64,000 nucleotides of DNA from JBMNFB01 sp050949085 (GTDB lineage Bacteria > Bacillota > UBA994 > UBA5500). The stretch is from NCBI GenBank assembly GCA_050949085.1, contig JBMNFB010000001.1, forward strand, positions 310,001 to 374,000. The letters run 5' to 3'. Of the stretch, positions 17,963 through 24,790 are shown piece by piece. Under the pieces are notes generated by a model, which worked only from the letters and a program-made list of their open reading frames with translations, had not been told where the DNA came from and did no database searches. Made by a program: the position numbers and the translations under genes. Position 1 is the first letter of the stretch; every line of letters starts with the position of its first letter.

Positions 17963-18498
17963 ATCTGCCCAATCGCGTGACGGTAGCCCGCATCCTGTTA
18001 GTACCCATCTTCGTCTATTTCGTGCTCCACAAACTGCCCTATTCCCAATTTATTGCTGCTGGCATCTTCATCGTTGCTGCCGGCACCGATGGGCTGGATG
18101 GCTACCTGGCCCGCAAGCGCAAGGAAATAACCAATCTCGGGAAATTGCTGGATCCGCTGGCCGATAAGCTGCTGATTGCGGCGGCAATGATCTCGCTGGT
18201 GGAAGCCGATGTTCTGCCGGGGTGGGTAGCCATCGTGATCATCTCCCGCGAACTGGCGGTGACCGGCCTGCGCTCCATGGCTGCGGCCGAGGGGATCGTC
18301 ATCCCCGCCAGCACCGTGGCCAAGTTCAAGACATTCAGCCAGATCGTGGCTATAGTTGGCATGCTGCTGGAGAATTACCCGTTTTCGTTGATCAGCTTCC
18401 CCTTTACGTCCATCACCATCGGCATCGCTGTTTTCCTGACCGTTTTGTCCGGGCTGGAGTATTTTATCCGCGTCGCCCAACAATTGAACTGGCAGTAG
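17959..18498 (+). CDS. pgsA: CDP-diacylglycerol--glycerol-3-phosphate 3-phosphatidyltransferase
   Basis: 179 residues, four to six membrane helices. It makes phosphatidylglycerol phosphate, the committed step to phosphatidylglycerol. The CDP-alcohol phosphotransferase motif is complete: D44, D47-G48, A51-R52, G61, D65 and D69. The start codon overlaps the rimO stop, and a terminator lies 45 bases after the gene. In Bacillus pgsA likewise precedes cinA-recA; here a protease pair is inserted between. Confidence 0.95.
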   Translation: MNLPNRVTVARILLVPIFVYFVLHKLPYSQFIAAGIFIVAAGTDGLDGYLARKRKEITNLGKLLDPLADKLLIAAAMISLVEADVLPGWVAIVIISRELAVTGLRSMAAAEGIVIPASTVAKFKTFSQIVAIVGMLLENYPFSLISFPFTSITIGIAVFLTVLSGLEYFIRVAQQLNWQ

Positions 18499-18542
18499 GG
18501 TAGCCGTTTCCTAATTCGCTGGGGAGTTGTTGTCCGAAACAT

Positions 18543-18577
18543 CAGGTGCCTCCGTCAGGCTGACAGAGGCACCTGTT
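18543..18577 (+). terminator. Terminator after pgsA
   Basis: Perfect 10-bp arms caggtgcctc / gaggcacctg with a 12-base loop, followed by ttt. Short U-tract but strong stem. Confidence 0.65.
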
Positions 18578-18681
18578 TGCGTCTGCGCTCTCGATAACCC
18601 TCGCAGGTCGATCAGGGACCGACGAGTCTTGCCGCTTCCTCGCCTCGTCGAGTTCGTACCGACAGAGGTGGTAATCCCGGG

Positions 18682-18702
18682 CCGAAGGGGTGTGCCCTGG
18701 CT
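18682..18702 (+). repeat. Noncoding direct repeat, copy A
   Basis: A 21-base segment (ccgaaggggtgtgccctggct) that matches copy B at 20901-20921 at 19 of 21 positions. It lies in the 326-base gap between pgsA and the protease pair. A nearby taatccc is also shared with copy B. Apart from this repeat, the pgsA terminator and the promoter at 18743-18773, I see nothing identifiable in the gap. Confidence 0.6.
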
Positions 18703-18742
18703 CGTACTAACGCGGTAGCTCGTGCTGTTGCCAGATAATAGA

Positions 18743-18773
18743 TTGAGCGAACTGATTGATTCTATGCTAGAAT
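18743..18773 (+). promoter_or_regulatory. Promoter for the FtsH-like pair
   Basis: -35 ttgagc (18743-18748) and extended -10 tgctagaat (hexamer 18768-18773) with a 19-base spacer, about 50 bases before the first gene of the pair. Confidence 0.5.
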
Positions 18774-18824
18774 GATTCTGTAGCGTTATGTTAACTAATC
18801 ATCCTGGGAAAGGTGGTGGGCGGC

Positions 18825-19346
18825 ATGAGATTTCCCCAGCTCCGCTGGAGCGTAGTAGCTACAACCTTCCTTGTTTGCGCTGGCATCCTGTTCGGTGGGC
18901 ACCAGCTGTGGCGGCTGAATGCCGTCCAGAAGCCCCTGCAGAACAATATCAGTCAGATTGCCGGCGTCGCCGCAGTGGACATCGATCAGCACACCGGTCG
19001 CATTGCCCTCAGCCTCGAGCCAGAGGCTGACTTCGTGCAGACCGCCAGCGCGGTGAACCGACTGCTGCTGGAAGAAGGCATGGCGAGGGTCAAGCCTGAC
19101 TGGATCGATGCGCCCAGCGAGGCACTGCTCAGCGCCCGCAACAAGCTGGATCTGATCCTGCGGGAAGCGCAGCAGCGACATGAGTATGTACTGATGGAGC
19201 AGCGCCTGGCCGCGAGTCTGGCTGATAGCCAGATCGTCTATCAGCTGGGCGTTGATGAACGATGGATTTACCTCTGCCTGCAGGATGAATCCAGCACTCT
19301 GCTGGACGTGATACCGATTACAAATAACGGGGGCGATAGCCGATGA
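18825..19346 (+). CDS. Membrane-anchored protein coupled to FtsH-like protease, unknown function
   Basis: 173 residues. One N-terminal membrane helix (about residues 9-26) precedes a soluble domain of about 145 residues, which from the N-terminal charges is probably outside the cytoplasm. The soluble part contains a segment that looks like a small alpha/beta fold (QIAGVAAVDIDQHTGRIALS, then EADFVQTASAVNRLLLEE) and a long amphipathic helix (about 95-135). I recognise no family. The ATG is chosen over a GTG twelve bases upstream on SD spacing (aaaggtgg). Its stop overlaps the start of the FtsH-like gene (ATGA), so the two products are probably made in fixed ratio and may work together. Confidence 0.65.
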   Translation: MRFPQLRWSVVATTFLVCAGILFGGHQLWRLNAVQKPLQNNISQIAGVAAVDIDQHTGRIALSLEPEADFVQTASAVNRLLLEEGMARVKPDWIDAPSEALLSARNKLDLILREAQQRHEYVLMEQRLAASLADSQIVYQLGVDERWIYLCLQDESSTLLDVIPITNNGGDSR

Positions 19347-20833
19347 ACAAGAACCGCGTAGAGGTCCTGGTTGGAATCGGCCTTGCCTTCCTGGCCTACG
19401 TTGCCTATCTGGGTGTGAATTTGATCCCTCTGCTCCTGTTTGGGGCTTTTCTGTATATGATGGCCCAGCGGTTCGGCGTCGGCAGTGCAACCGGTACCCG
19501 CGGCGTCATTGTCAATGCCAGTCGCCAGCGTGCCCCCATCTCCTTCGCCGATATCGGCGGGCAGGCAACAGCCAAACAGGAGCTGGTGGAAGCGCTGGAT
19601 TTCATCAAGCATGATGCCGATACCAAGAGATTGGGCATCCGACCCCTGAAAGGCATTCTGCTCTCCGGGCCTCCAGGAACCGGCAAGACCCTGCTGGCCA
19701 AGGCAGCAGCCAGCTATACCGATTCTGTCTTCCTTGCCGAGTCAGGCAGCAGCTTTATCGAGATGTATGCCGGCGTAGGCGCCGCTCGCGTGCGGGGACT
19801 GTTTGCGCGGGCGCGGGAGAACGCCCGTAAGCAGAACAAGCGTGCAGCCATTATCTTTATCGACGAGATAGATGTTCTGGGCGGTAAACGCGGCAAGAAC
19901 CAGGGCCATCAGGAATATGATCAGACGCTCAATCAGTTGCTGGTGGAGATGGACGGCATCAATGTGGATGATGACGTGCGCGTGCTGCTGATCGCCGCCA
20001 CCAATCGCGCCGATCTGCTGGACAGCGCTCTGCTGCGCCCGGGCCGCTTTGATCGCCTCGTGCGGGTTGATCTCCCGGATCGCGAGGCAAGACTGCAGAT
20101 CCTGCAGCTGCATACACGCAACAAGCCCCTGGCAGACGATGTGGATTTGGCGCAAGTCGCCGAAGAAACATATGGTTTTTCGGGTGCTCATCTGGAGAGC
20201 CTCTGTAACGAAGCGGCTATTCTGGCCATGCGTCAGCAGATGACCGAGGTCTGTCAACAGCATTTCGTCGACAGCGTTGACAAGGTGATCATGGGCGAGA
20301 AGCTGGATCGCCGCCCGGGTGCGGAAGAGCTGCGTCGCGTTGCCGTACATGAGGCCGGTCACGCCCTGATCGCTGAACTGATGCGCCCGGGTGCCGTGGC
20401 CAGCGTGAGCATTCTCTCCCGGGGTGATGCGTTGGGTTACGTCCGCCAGACTCCAGGCGAGGACAGCTACCTGCAGACCGAAGACCAGTTGCGGGCGCAG
20501 CTGGCGGTGCTGCTGGCTGGAGCGGCAGCTGAGAAGCTGATCCTGGATAGCGGCAGCACCGGCGCTGTTGGGGACTTCCGGGAGGCCGTCAAGCTGGCTC
20601 GACGCTATGTGCTGTCAGGGATGTCGCCGCTGGGGGTGGTCGACGAAGAACTGATCAGCAAGGAAGCCATGCATGACGCCCAACAGGCGCTGCTGCAGGA
20701 GATCGAGGACACGGTGCGGCAGCTACTAACCGAGCGCCAGTCGATCTTGCTGAGCGTAGTCGAACGCCTGCTGGCTGATGAGCGAGTTGAGGGCGACAAG
20801 CTGCGTGAACTCCTGGGCGAGCTAGCAGCCTAG
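19343..20833 (+). CDS. Minimal FtsH-like AAA+ metalloprotease
   Basis: 496 residues, against about 600-650 for ordinary FtsH. A short N-terminal hydrophobic hairpin (about residues 7-42) replaces the two membrane helices plus the roughly 70-residue extracytoplasmic domain of FtsH. The AAA module has Walker A G109-PPGTG-K115-T, Walker B IIFIDEIDVLGG and the RPGRFDR arginine-finger region. The M41 peptidase domain has H336-E-A-G-H340 and D411 (GAVGDF) as the likely third zinc ligand, so it should be an active ATP-dependent protease. It is translationally coupled to an upstream membrane-anchored protein that could supply the missing outer domain. This is probably a second FtsH paralogue, not the housekeeping one. 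Confidence 0.85.
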   Translation: MNKNRVEVLVGIGLAFLAYVAYLGVNLIPLLLFGAFLYMMAQRFGVGSATGTRGVIVNASRQRAPISFADIGGQATAKQELVEALDFIKHDADTKRLGIRPLKGILLSGPPGTGKTLLAKAAASYTDSVFLAESGSSFIEMYAGVGAARVRGLFARARENARKQNKRAAIIFIDEIDVLGGKRGKNQGHQEYDQTLNQLLVEMDGINVDDDVRVLLIAATNRADLLDSALLRPGRFDRLVRVDLPDREARLQILQLHTRNKPLADDVDLAQVAEETYGFSGAHLESLCNEAAILAMRQQMTEVCQQHFVDSVDKVIMGEKLDRRPGAEELRRVAVHEAGHALIAELMRPGAVASVSILSRGDALGYVRQTPGEDSYLQTEDQLRAQLAVLLAGAAAEKLILDSGSTGAVGDFREAVKLARRYVLSGMSPLGVVDEELISKEAMHDAQQALLQEIEDTVRQLLTERQSILLSVVERLLADERVEGDKLRELLGELAA

Positions 20834-20859
20834 GCTGACGACGCACAGGCACGTACCGG

Positions 20860-20954
20860 TATAATGACGCCAGGGCTAATCCCTGGAGACATCGGCGCGC
20901 CCGATGGGGTGTGCCCTGACTGAGAGGCCCTCGCATGTGCGAGGGTCCTTTTTG
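20860..20954 (+). ncRNA. Candidate structured small RNA with own promoter and terminator
   Basis: A perfect TATAAT (20860-20865), with a weak -35 ctgacg 19 bases upstream, would start a transcript near 20872. The transcript then has three short stems in a row, ccaggg/ccctgg, catcgg/ccgatg and ggg/ccc (inside repeat copy B), and ends with a terminator (ccctcgc atgt gcgaggg, then ttttt, 20925-20954). No reading frame fits. It matches no riboswitch class I can recall: the ctgagag string resembles thiamine elements, but the other thiamine-box segments are absent. It could instead be just the 3' end of the protease mRNA; the terminator itself is secure. Confidence 0.4.
20901..20921 (+). repeat. 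Noncoding direct repeat, copy B
   Basis: 19 of 21 bases identical to copy A at 18682-18702, with the core ggggtgtgccctg exact. It lies in the gap after the FtsH-like gene, so the two copies bracket the protease pair. Confidence 0.6.
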
Positions 20955-21061
20955 GTTTGATGGCACAAGGTATTGAGCCACCGATGTGGAATAATAGACG
21001 AGGCGTATGGCGGGTCGCGAGGCCCGTCGACATCGCTGTCACAGAGGAGGCAGGGCAAGAC

Positions 21062-22306
21062 ATGATTGCAGAGATAATCGCTGTCGGAACTGAATTGCTG
21101 CTCGGGCAAATCGTCAATACCAATGCGCAGTTTCTCAGTCAGGAGTTGGCCGCACTCGGGATCAGCGTCTACTTTCAGACCGTGGTGGGTGACAATCCGG
21201 CGCGGCTGGGCCAGACCCTGCGTCAGGCGCTGGGGCGGTCGGATCTTGTGATTCTTACAGGAGGCCTGGGGCCGACTCGCGACGACCTGACCCGCGAGAC
21301 GGTGGCCGATGTGCTGGGCCGGCCGCTCACGTTTCAGGAGGATCTCTGGGAGGCGATCCGGGCGCGGATGCTCCACTCCGGCCAGATCCCGGAGAACAAT
21401 AAGCGGCAGGCCTGGGTGCCCGAGGGGGCCGTCCCTCTGCACAACCCCAATGGCACCGCGCCTGGTCTGGTGATCCGAGAGGGGGAGCAGCTGGTAGCCT
21501 TGCTCCCGGGGCCGCCGCGGGAAATGCAGCCGATGTTCACCAATGAACTACGGCCGCTGCTGTTGGAGATGATCGGCCAGGGCGTGATTTACTCGCGCAG
21601 CCTGCACGTCATCGGCATCGGCGAATCCCGCCTGGAGGAGCAGATTGCGGACCTGATCGAGCAGCAGACCAATCCCACCCTGGCGCTGTATGCCCACAAC
21701 GGCGAAGTGGAGATTCGCATCACTGCTCAGGCCGAAGACGACTGTGCTGCCCAGGCGGCGATCGCCCCGCTGCAGGCGGAGATCGAGCACCGATTGGGCG
21801 ATGCTGTCTTTGGGTATGACCGAACCACCCTACCTGAAGTGCTGGGTGAGCTGCTGCGGCGGCAGCGGCGCACGATCACCGTGGCTGAATCGTGCACCGG
21901 CGGTCTGATCAGCAGCGCCATCACTTCCGTTCCGGGTAGTTCCGATTACTATGAACGAGGGTTCGTTACCTACAGCAACCAGGCTAAAGCGGATCTGCTG
22001 GGTGTGTCCCCCGAGACATTGGCCAGACATGGAGCTGTCAGCGAGGAATGCGCCCGGGAAATGGCGCGCGGAGCGCGCTCTGCTGCCGGGGCAGATATCG
22101 CTGTCGCCGTTACCGGCATTGCCGGGCCGAGCGGTGGCACACCGGAGAAGCCCGTCGGCACCGTCTACATCGCGATTGTGGGTCCTGCGGGCGAGCAGGT
22201 GCATCGCCTGGCGCTGCGCGGTGACCGCCAGAGAATCCAGGAGCGCACGGCCAAGAGCGCCCTCAATCTGACTCGTCTTTACCTGGCGAAGGGGGAGGAT
22301 GTCTGA
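21062..22306 (+). CDS. cinA: CinA-family protein (NMN amidohydrolase-like)
   Basis: 414 residues with both CinA domains: an N-terminal MoaB/MogA-like domain (begins MIAEIIAVGTELLLGQIVNTN, then LTGGLGPTRDDLTRE) and a C-terminal PncC-like NMN deamidase domain (AESCTGGLISSAITSVPGSS, then VTGIAGPSGGTPEKPVGTVY). Members recycle pyridine nucleotides and are linked to competence because cinA often precedes recA, as here. The ATG is picked because the family begins there and gaggagg lies about 11 bases upstream; a 35-residue longer in-frame start is not supported. thpR follows after three bases. Confidence 0.93.
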   Translation: MIAEIIAVGTELLLGQIVNTNAQFLSQELAALGISVYFQTVVGDNPARLGQTLRQALGRSDLVILTGGLGPTRDDLTRETVADVLGRPLTFQEDLWEAIRARMLHSGQIPENNKRQAWVPEGAVPLHNPNGTAPGLVIREGEQLVALLPGPPREMQPMFTNELRPLLLEMIGQGVIYSRSLHVIGIGESRLEEQIADLIEQQTNPTLALYAHNGEVEIRITAQAEDDCAAQAAIAPLQAEIEHRLGDAVFGYDRTTLPEVLGELLRRQRRTITVAESCTGGLISSAITSVPGSSDYYERGFVTYSNQAKADLLGVSPETLARHGAVSEECAREMARGARSAAGADIAVAVTGIAGPSGGTPEKPVGTVYIAIVGPAGEQVHRLALRGDRQRIQERTAKSALNLTRLYLAKGEDV

Positions 22307-22309
22307 CGG

Positions 22310-22852
22310 ATGCGGCTGTTCATTGGGCTCTATCCCCATGAGAACGTGCGTCGCGAGATCGCCCAGATGACGCAACCGCTGCAGCAGCTGGGCCAGCTTT
22401 CACTAGTCCCCGCCGCCAACCTGCATATCACGCTGGCCTTCCTGGGCGAGGTTGCCGACCATCGGCTGGGTGCGATTCAGCAGGCACTGCACCAGGTACG
22501 CCACCCGGGGCCGCTTGATCTCTGTTGGGCGAGTTCGTTGGGGGTTTTCCCTGGGTGGCAGCGACCGCGCACTGTCTGGCTGGGGCTCGGGCAGGGAGAA
22601 GCTGCGGTTCGCGCCCTGCACAGCGATCTATGGGGGAGGTTGTCGCCCTTGGGATTTACCCCAGACAACCGTTTTCATCCACACCTCACTCTGGCGCGAG
22701 TGAAACGGCCGCTGGCTGCCGCTGACATCCGGCTGCTGCAGGAGCTGACGCTGACGCCAACCGAGGAGTGCATTGCGCAGATCACCCTGTTTCAGAGTCA
22801 ACTGCGCCCGACTGGTGCTGTCTACCGGATTCTCGAGCAGCACCAGCTGTGA
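22310..22852 (+). CDS. thpR: RNA 2',3'-cyclic phosphodiesterase (2'-5' RNA ligase family)
   Basis: 180 residues of the 2H phosphoesterase fold. The two catalytic H-x-T motifs are H39-I-T41-L and H125-L-T127-L, in the expected two-lobed arrangement. Family members open 2',3'-cyclic phosphates at RNA ends. It directly follows cinA, so they are almost certainly one transcript; cinA-thpR-recA is a common order in Clostridia. Confidence 0.92.
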   Translation: MRLFIGLYPHENVRREIAQMTQPLQQLGQLSLVPAANLHITLAFLGEVADHRLGAIQQALHQVRHPGPLDLCWASSLGVFPGWQRPRTVWLGLGQGEAAVRALHSDLWGRLSPLGFTPDNRFHPHLTLARVKRPLAAADIRLLQELTLTPTEECIAQITLFQSQLRPTGAVYRILEQHQL

Positions 22853-22937
22853 TGCTGGCGCGGAGAAAAGCAGCAATCGAGAGGCAGGAGGCGTCTGGAC
22901 GAGCCTGAGGCAGAAAAGCACTAGTGGTAGACACAGG

Positions 22938-22951
22938 CGAACAGGTGTGCG
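22938..22951 (+). promoter_or_regulatory. LexA (DinR) box upstream of recA
   Basis: cgaacaggtgtgcg fits the Firmicute SOS-box consensus CGAACRNRYGTTYG at 13 of 14 positions. It lies 68 bases before the recA start and just upstream of a possible extended -10 (tgctatgct, 22969-22977). Confidence 0.6.
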
Positions 22952-23018
22952 ATTAGCGCCCGGCAGGGTGCTATGCTAAGCTATTATTTGGATAGTAGAT
23001 GATCGGGGAGGTATTGGG

Positions 23019-24059
23019 ATGGATAAGTCACGTGCTCTGGACATGGCACTGCATCAGATAGAGAAGCAGTTCGGCAAAGGTGCCATCATGCGTTTGGGTG
23101 AGGATGCAGCCAAGATGGCTATCGAGGTTATCTCCACCGGTTCCCTGTCGCTGGATATCGCCCTGGGCGTGGGCGGCATCCCGCGGGGGCGGATCATTGA
23201 GGTGTTTGGACCGGAGTCTTCCGGTAAGACGACGGTGGCCCTGCATATGATCGCAGAGGCCCAGAAACTGGGCGGGATTGCGGCCTTCATCGATGCTGAG
23301 CACGCGCTGGATCCATCCTATGCGCAAAACCTGGGTGTCGTTATCGACGATCTGTTGGTGTCGCAGCCTGATACAGGTGAACAGGCACTGGAGATTGCCG
23401 AGGCTCTGGTACGCAGCGGGGCCGTGGACATTGTCGTCGTTGACTCGGTGGCAGCTCTGACCCCTCGGGCTGAGATTGAAGGGGAGATGGGCGATGCGCA
23501 CGTTGGGCTTCAGGCCCGCCTGATGTCACAGGCTTTGCGCAAGCTGGCCGGCGCCATCAGCCGTTCGCACACTGCGGTTATCTTCATCAACCAGTTGCGC
23601 GAGAAGGTAGGTGTGATGTTCGGCAATCCGGAAACCACCCCTGGTGGGCGGGCATTGAAGTTCTATTCTACGATCCGCATGGATGTGCGGCGCACCGAAT
23701 CACTCAAACAGGGCAGTGAATTTGTTGGCAACCGCACGCGGGTGCGCGTCGTCAAGAACAAGGTGGCGCCTCCCTTCAAGCAGGCTGACTTTGACATCAT
23801 GTATGGACAGGGCATCTCGCGCGAGGGAGATATCGTCGATATCGGTGCCGAGCTGGACATCGTCACCAAGAGTGGCGCCTGGTATTCCTATGGAGATGAA
23901 CGGCTGGGACAGGGCAGAGAGAATGCCAAACAGTACCTGAGGGATCATCCCGAGGTGGCTCAGGAGATTGAAACCAGGATTCGCGAACGTCTACAGCTGG
24001 GACAGGTGAAGGCAGCGGGCGCAGATGAAGAAGCAGCCGAGGCAGAGACCAAGAAGTAG
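23019..24059 (+). CDS. recA: Recombinase RecA
   Basis: 346 residues, full length. Walker A is GPESSGKT (64-71), Walker B is VDIVVVDSVAAL, and loop L2 (VGVMFGNPETTPGG) and the QLREK segment are intact. It forms filaments on single-stranded DNA for strand exchange and triggers LexA self-cleavage. ggggagg precedes the ATG. The SOS box upstream suggests damage induction. The C-terminal end overlaps recX by 35 bases. Confidence 0.98.
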   Translation: MDKSRALDMALHQIEKQFGKGAIMRLGEDAAKMAIEVISTGSLSLDIALGVGGIPRGRIIEVFGPESSGKTTVALHMIAEAQKLGGIAAFIDAEHALDPSYAQNLGVVIDDLLVSQPDTGEQALEIAEALVRSGAVDIVVVDSVAALTPRAEIEGEMGDAHVGLQARLMSQALRKLAGAISRSHTAVIFINQLREKVGVMFGNPETTPGGRALKFYSTIRMDVRRTESLKQGSEFVGNRTRVRVVKNKVAPPFKQADFDIMYGQGISREGDIVDIGAELDIVTKSGAWYSYGDERLGQGRENAKQYLRDHPEVAQEIETRIRERLQLGQVKAAGADEEAAEAETKK

Positions 24060-24519
24060 CCCGCGCTCCTATGCCCTCTGGCTGTTGGGGCGCCGCCCCT
24101 ACGCCAGCAACGATCTTCTGCAGCGCATGGTGCGGCGCGGCTATTCTGAGGCGGAGGCTCAGGATGCAGTCTCCTACCTGCAGAGCATCGGTTATCTGGA
24201 CGATGCGGCCTATGCCGAACACTTCGTCAGTTCACGCAGCCAGAGCGGCCATGGGCCACGTAAGCTGCGGTGGGGCCTGAGATCCCGGGGGATCGATCCT
24301 GACCTGGCTGACGAGGCGATAGCCCAACTCGCCGAGGAGGAGCTTTTTGCCCAGGCTGAAGCACTGGCGAGGCGCCGATTGCGCAACCAGCCTCTCGATG
24401 ATAAGGTTCGGGCATCGCTGATTCGCTACCTCTTACAGCGCGGCTATGATTACCTGATGGTAGCCGATGTGGTGGCCAAGCTGACTGCATGTCTTGACAG
24501 TCTGGAGCAAAATAGTTAA
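24025..24519 (+). CDS. recX: Regulatory protein RecX
   Basis: 164 residues made of three-helix RecX repeats (YALWLLGRRPYASNDLLQRMV..., then YLDDAAYAEHFVSSRS and the KLRWGLRSRGI segment). RecX binds RecA filaments and restrains them. The ATG lies inside the last codons of recA, a 35-base overlap, implying coupled translation from the recA message. The final codons of recX contain a good outward promoter (see the ncRNA entry at 24529). Confidence 0.9.
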   Translation: MKKQPRQRPRSSPRSYALWLLGRRPYASNDLLQRMVRRGYSEAEAQDAVSYLQSIGYLDDAAYAEHFVSSRSQSGHGPRKLRWGLRSRGIDPDLADEAIAQLAEEELFAQAEALARRRLRNQPLDDKVRASLIRYLLQRGYDYLMVADVVAKLTACLDSLEQNS

Positions 24520-24522
24520 AAT
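24494..24522 (+). promoter_or_regulatory. Strong promoter inside the 3' end of recX
   Basis: A perfect -35 ttgaca (24494-24499), 17-base spacer and -10 taaaat (24517-24522). It points into the recX-rny gap. Confidence 0.65.
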
Positions 24523-24528
24523 CTTGAC

Positions 24529-24636
24529 AGAGAAGATAGAAGACCTTCGGCGCGATTCGCAGGTCGATTCCATTGGCCCTGAACCTGGAGAGCAATCTTT
24601 TTGAGAAGGCCGAGAGAATCTCTCTCGGCCTTTTTT
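24529..24636 (+). ncRNA. Candidate small RNA or attenuated leader upstream of rny
   Basis: A transcript from the promoter at 24494-24522 would begin near 24529 and reach a strong terminator at 24606-24636 (aaggccgagag / ctctcggcctt then a T-run) after about 105 bases. No reading frame of note lies within. It is either a free small RNA or a leader that ends most transcripts before rny. I recognise no RNA family. Confidence 0.4.
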
Positions 24637-24761
24637 GGCGGGTCAAACCTGGCCTGGCAAGCTTGTTTGTCTGGCGAGGTTTTGTCGCCCGGTTCCTTGT
24701 CTATGCTGTTAGGTGAACTGTGTTTGATACCCGCCGGCTGGCGGCGATAGGGCATTTACGG

Positions 24762-24790
24762 TGCACCTTGAAAATTGAACAAAGGAGGTC
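24762..24790 (+). promoter_or_regulatory. rRNA-spacer-like motif and unusual SD before rny
   Basis: tgcaccttgaaaattgaac followed by aaaggaggt. The first part matches the segment that commonly occurs in 16S-23S spacers of Clostridia (accttgaaaattgaa). The SD ends only two bases before the ATG, much closer than usual, and would have normal spacing to an ATA two codons later. Confidence 0.4.

Noticed and set aside
20880..20954. Thiamine (TPP) riboswitch before cinA
   Set aside because: Only ggggtg...ctgagag fits; the second conserved arm (acctgatctgg...gcgtaggga) is absent, and cinA is not a thiamine gene.
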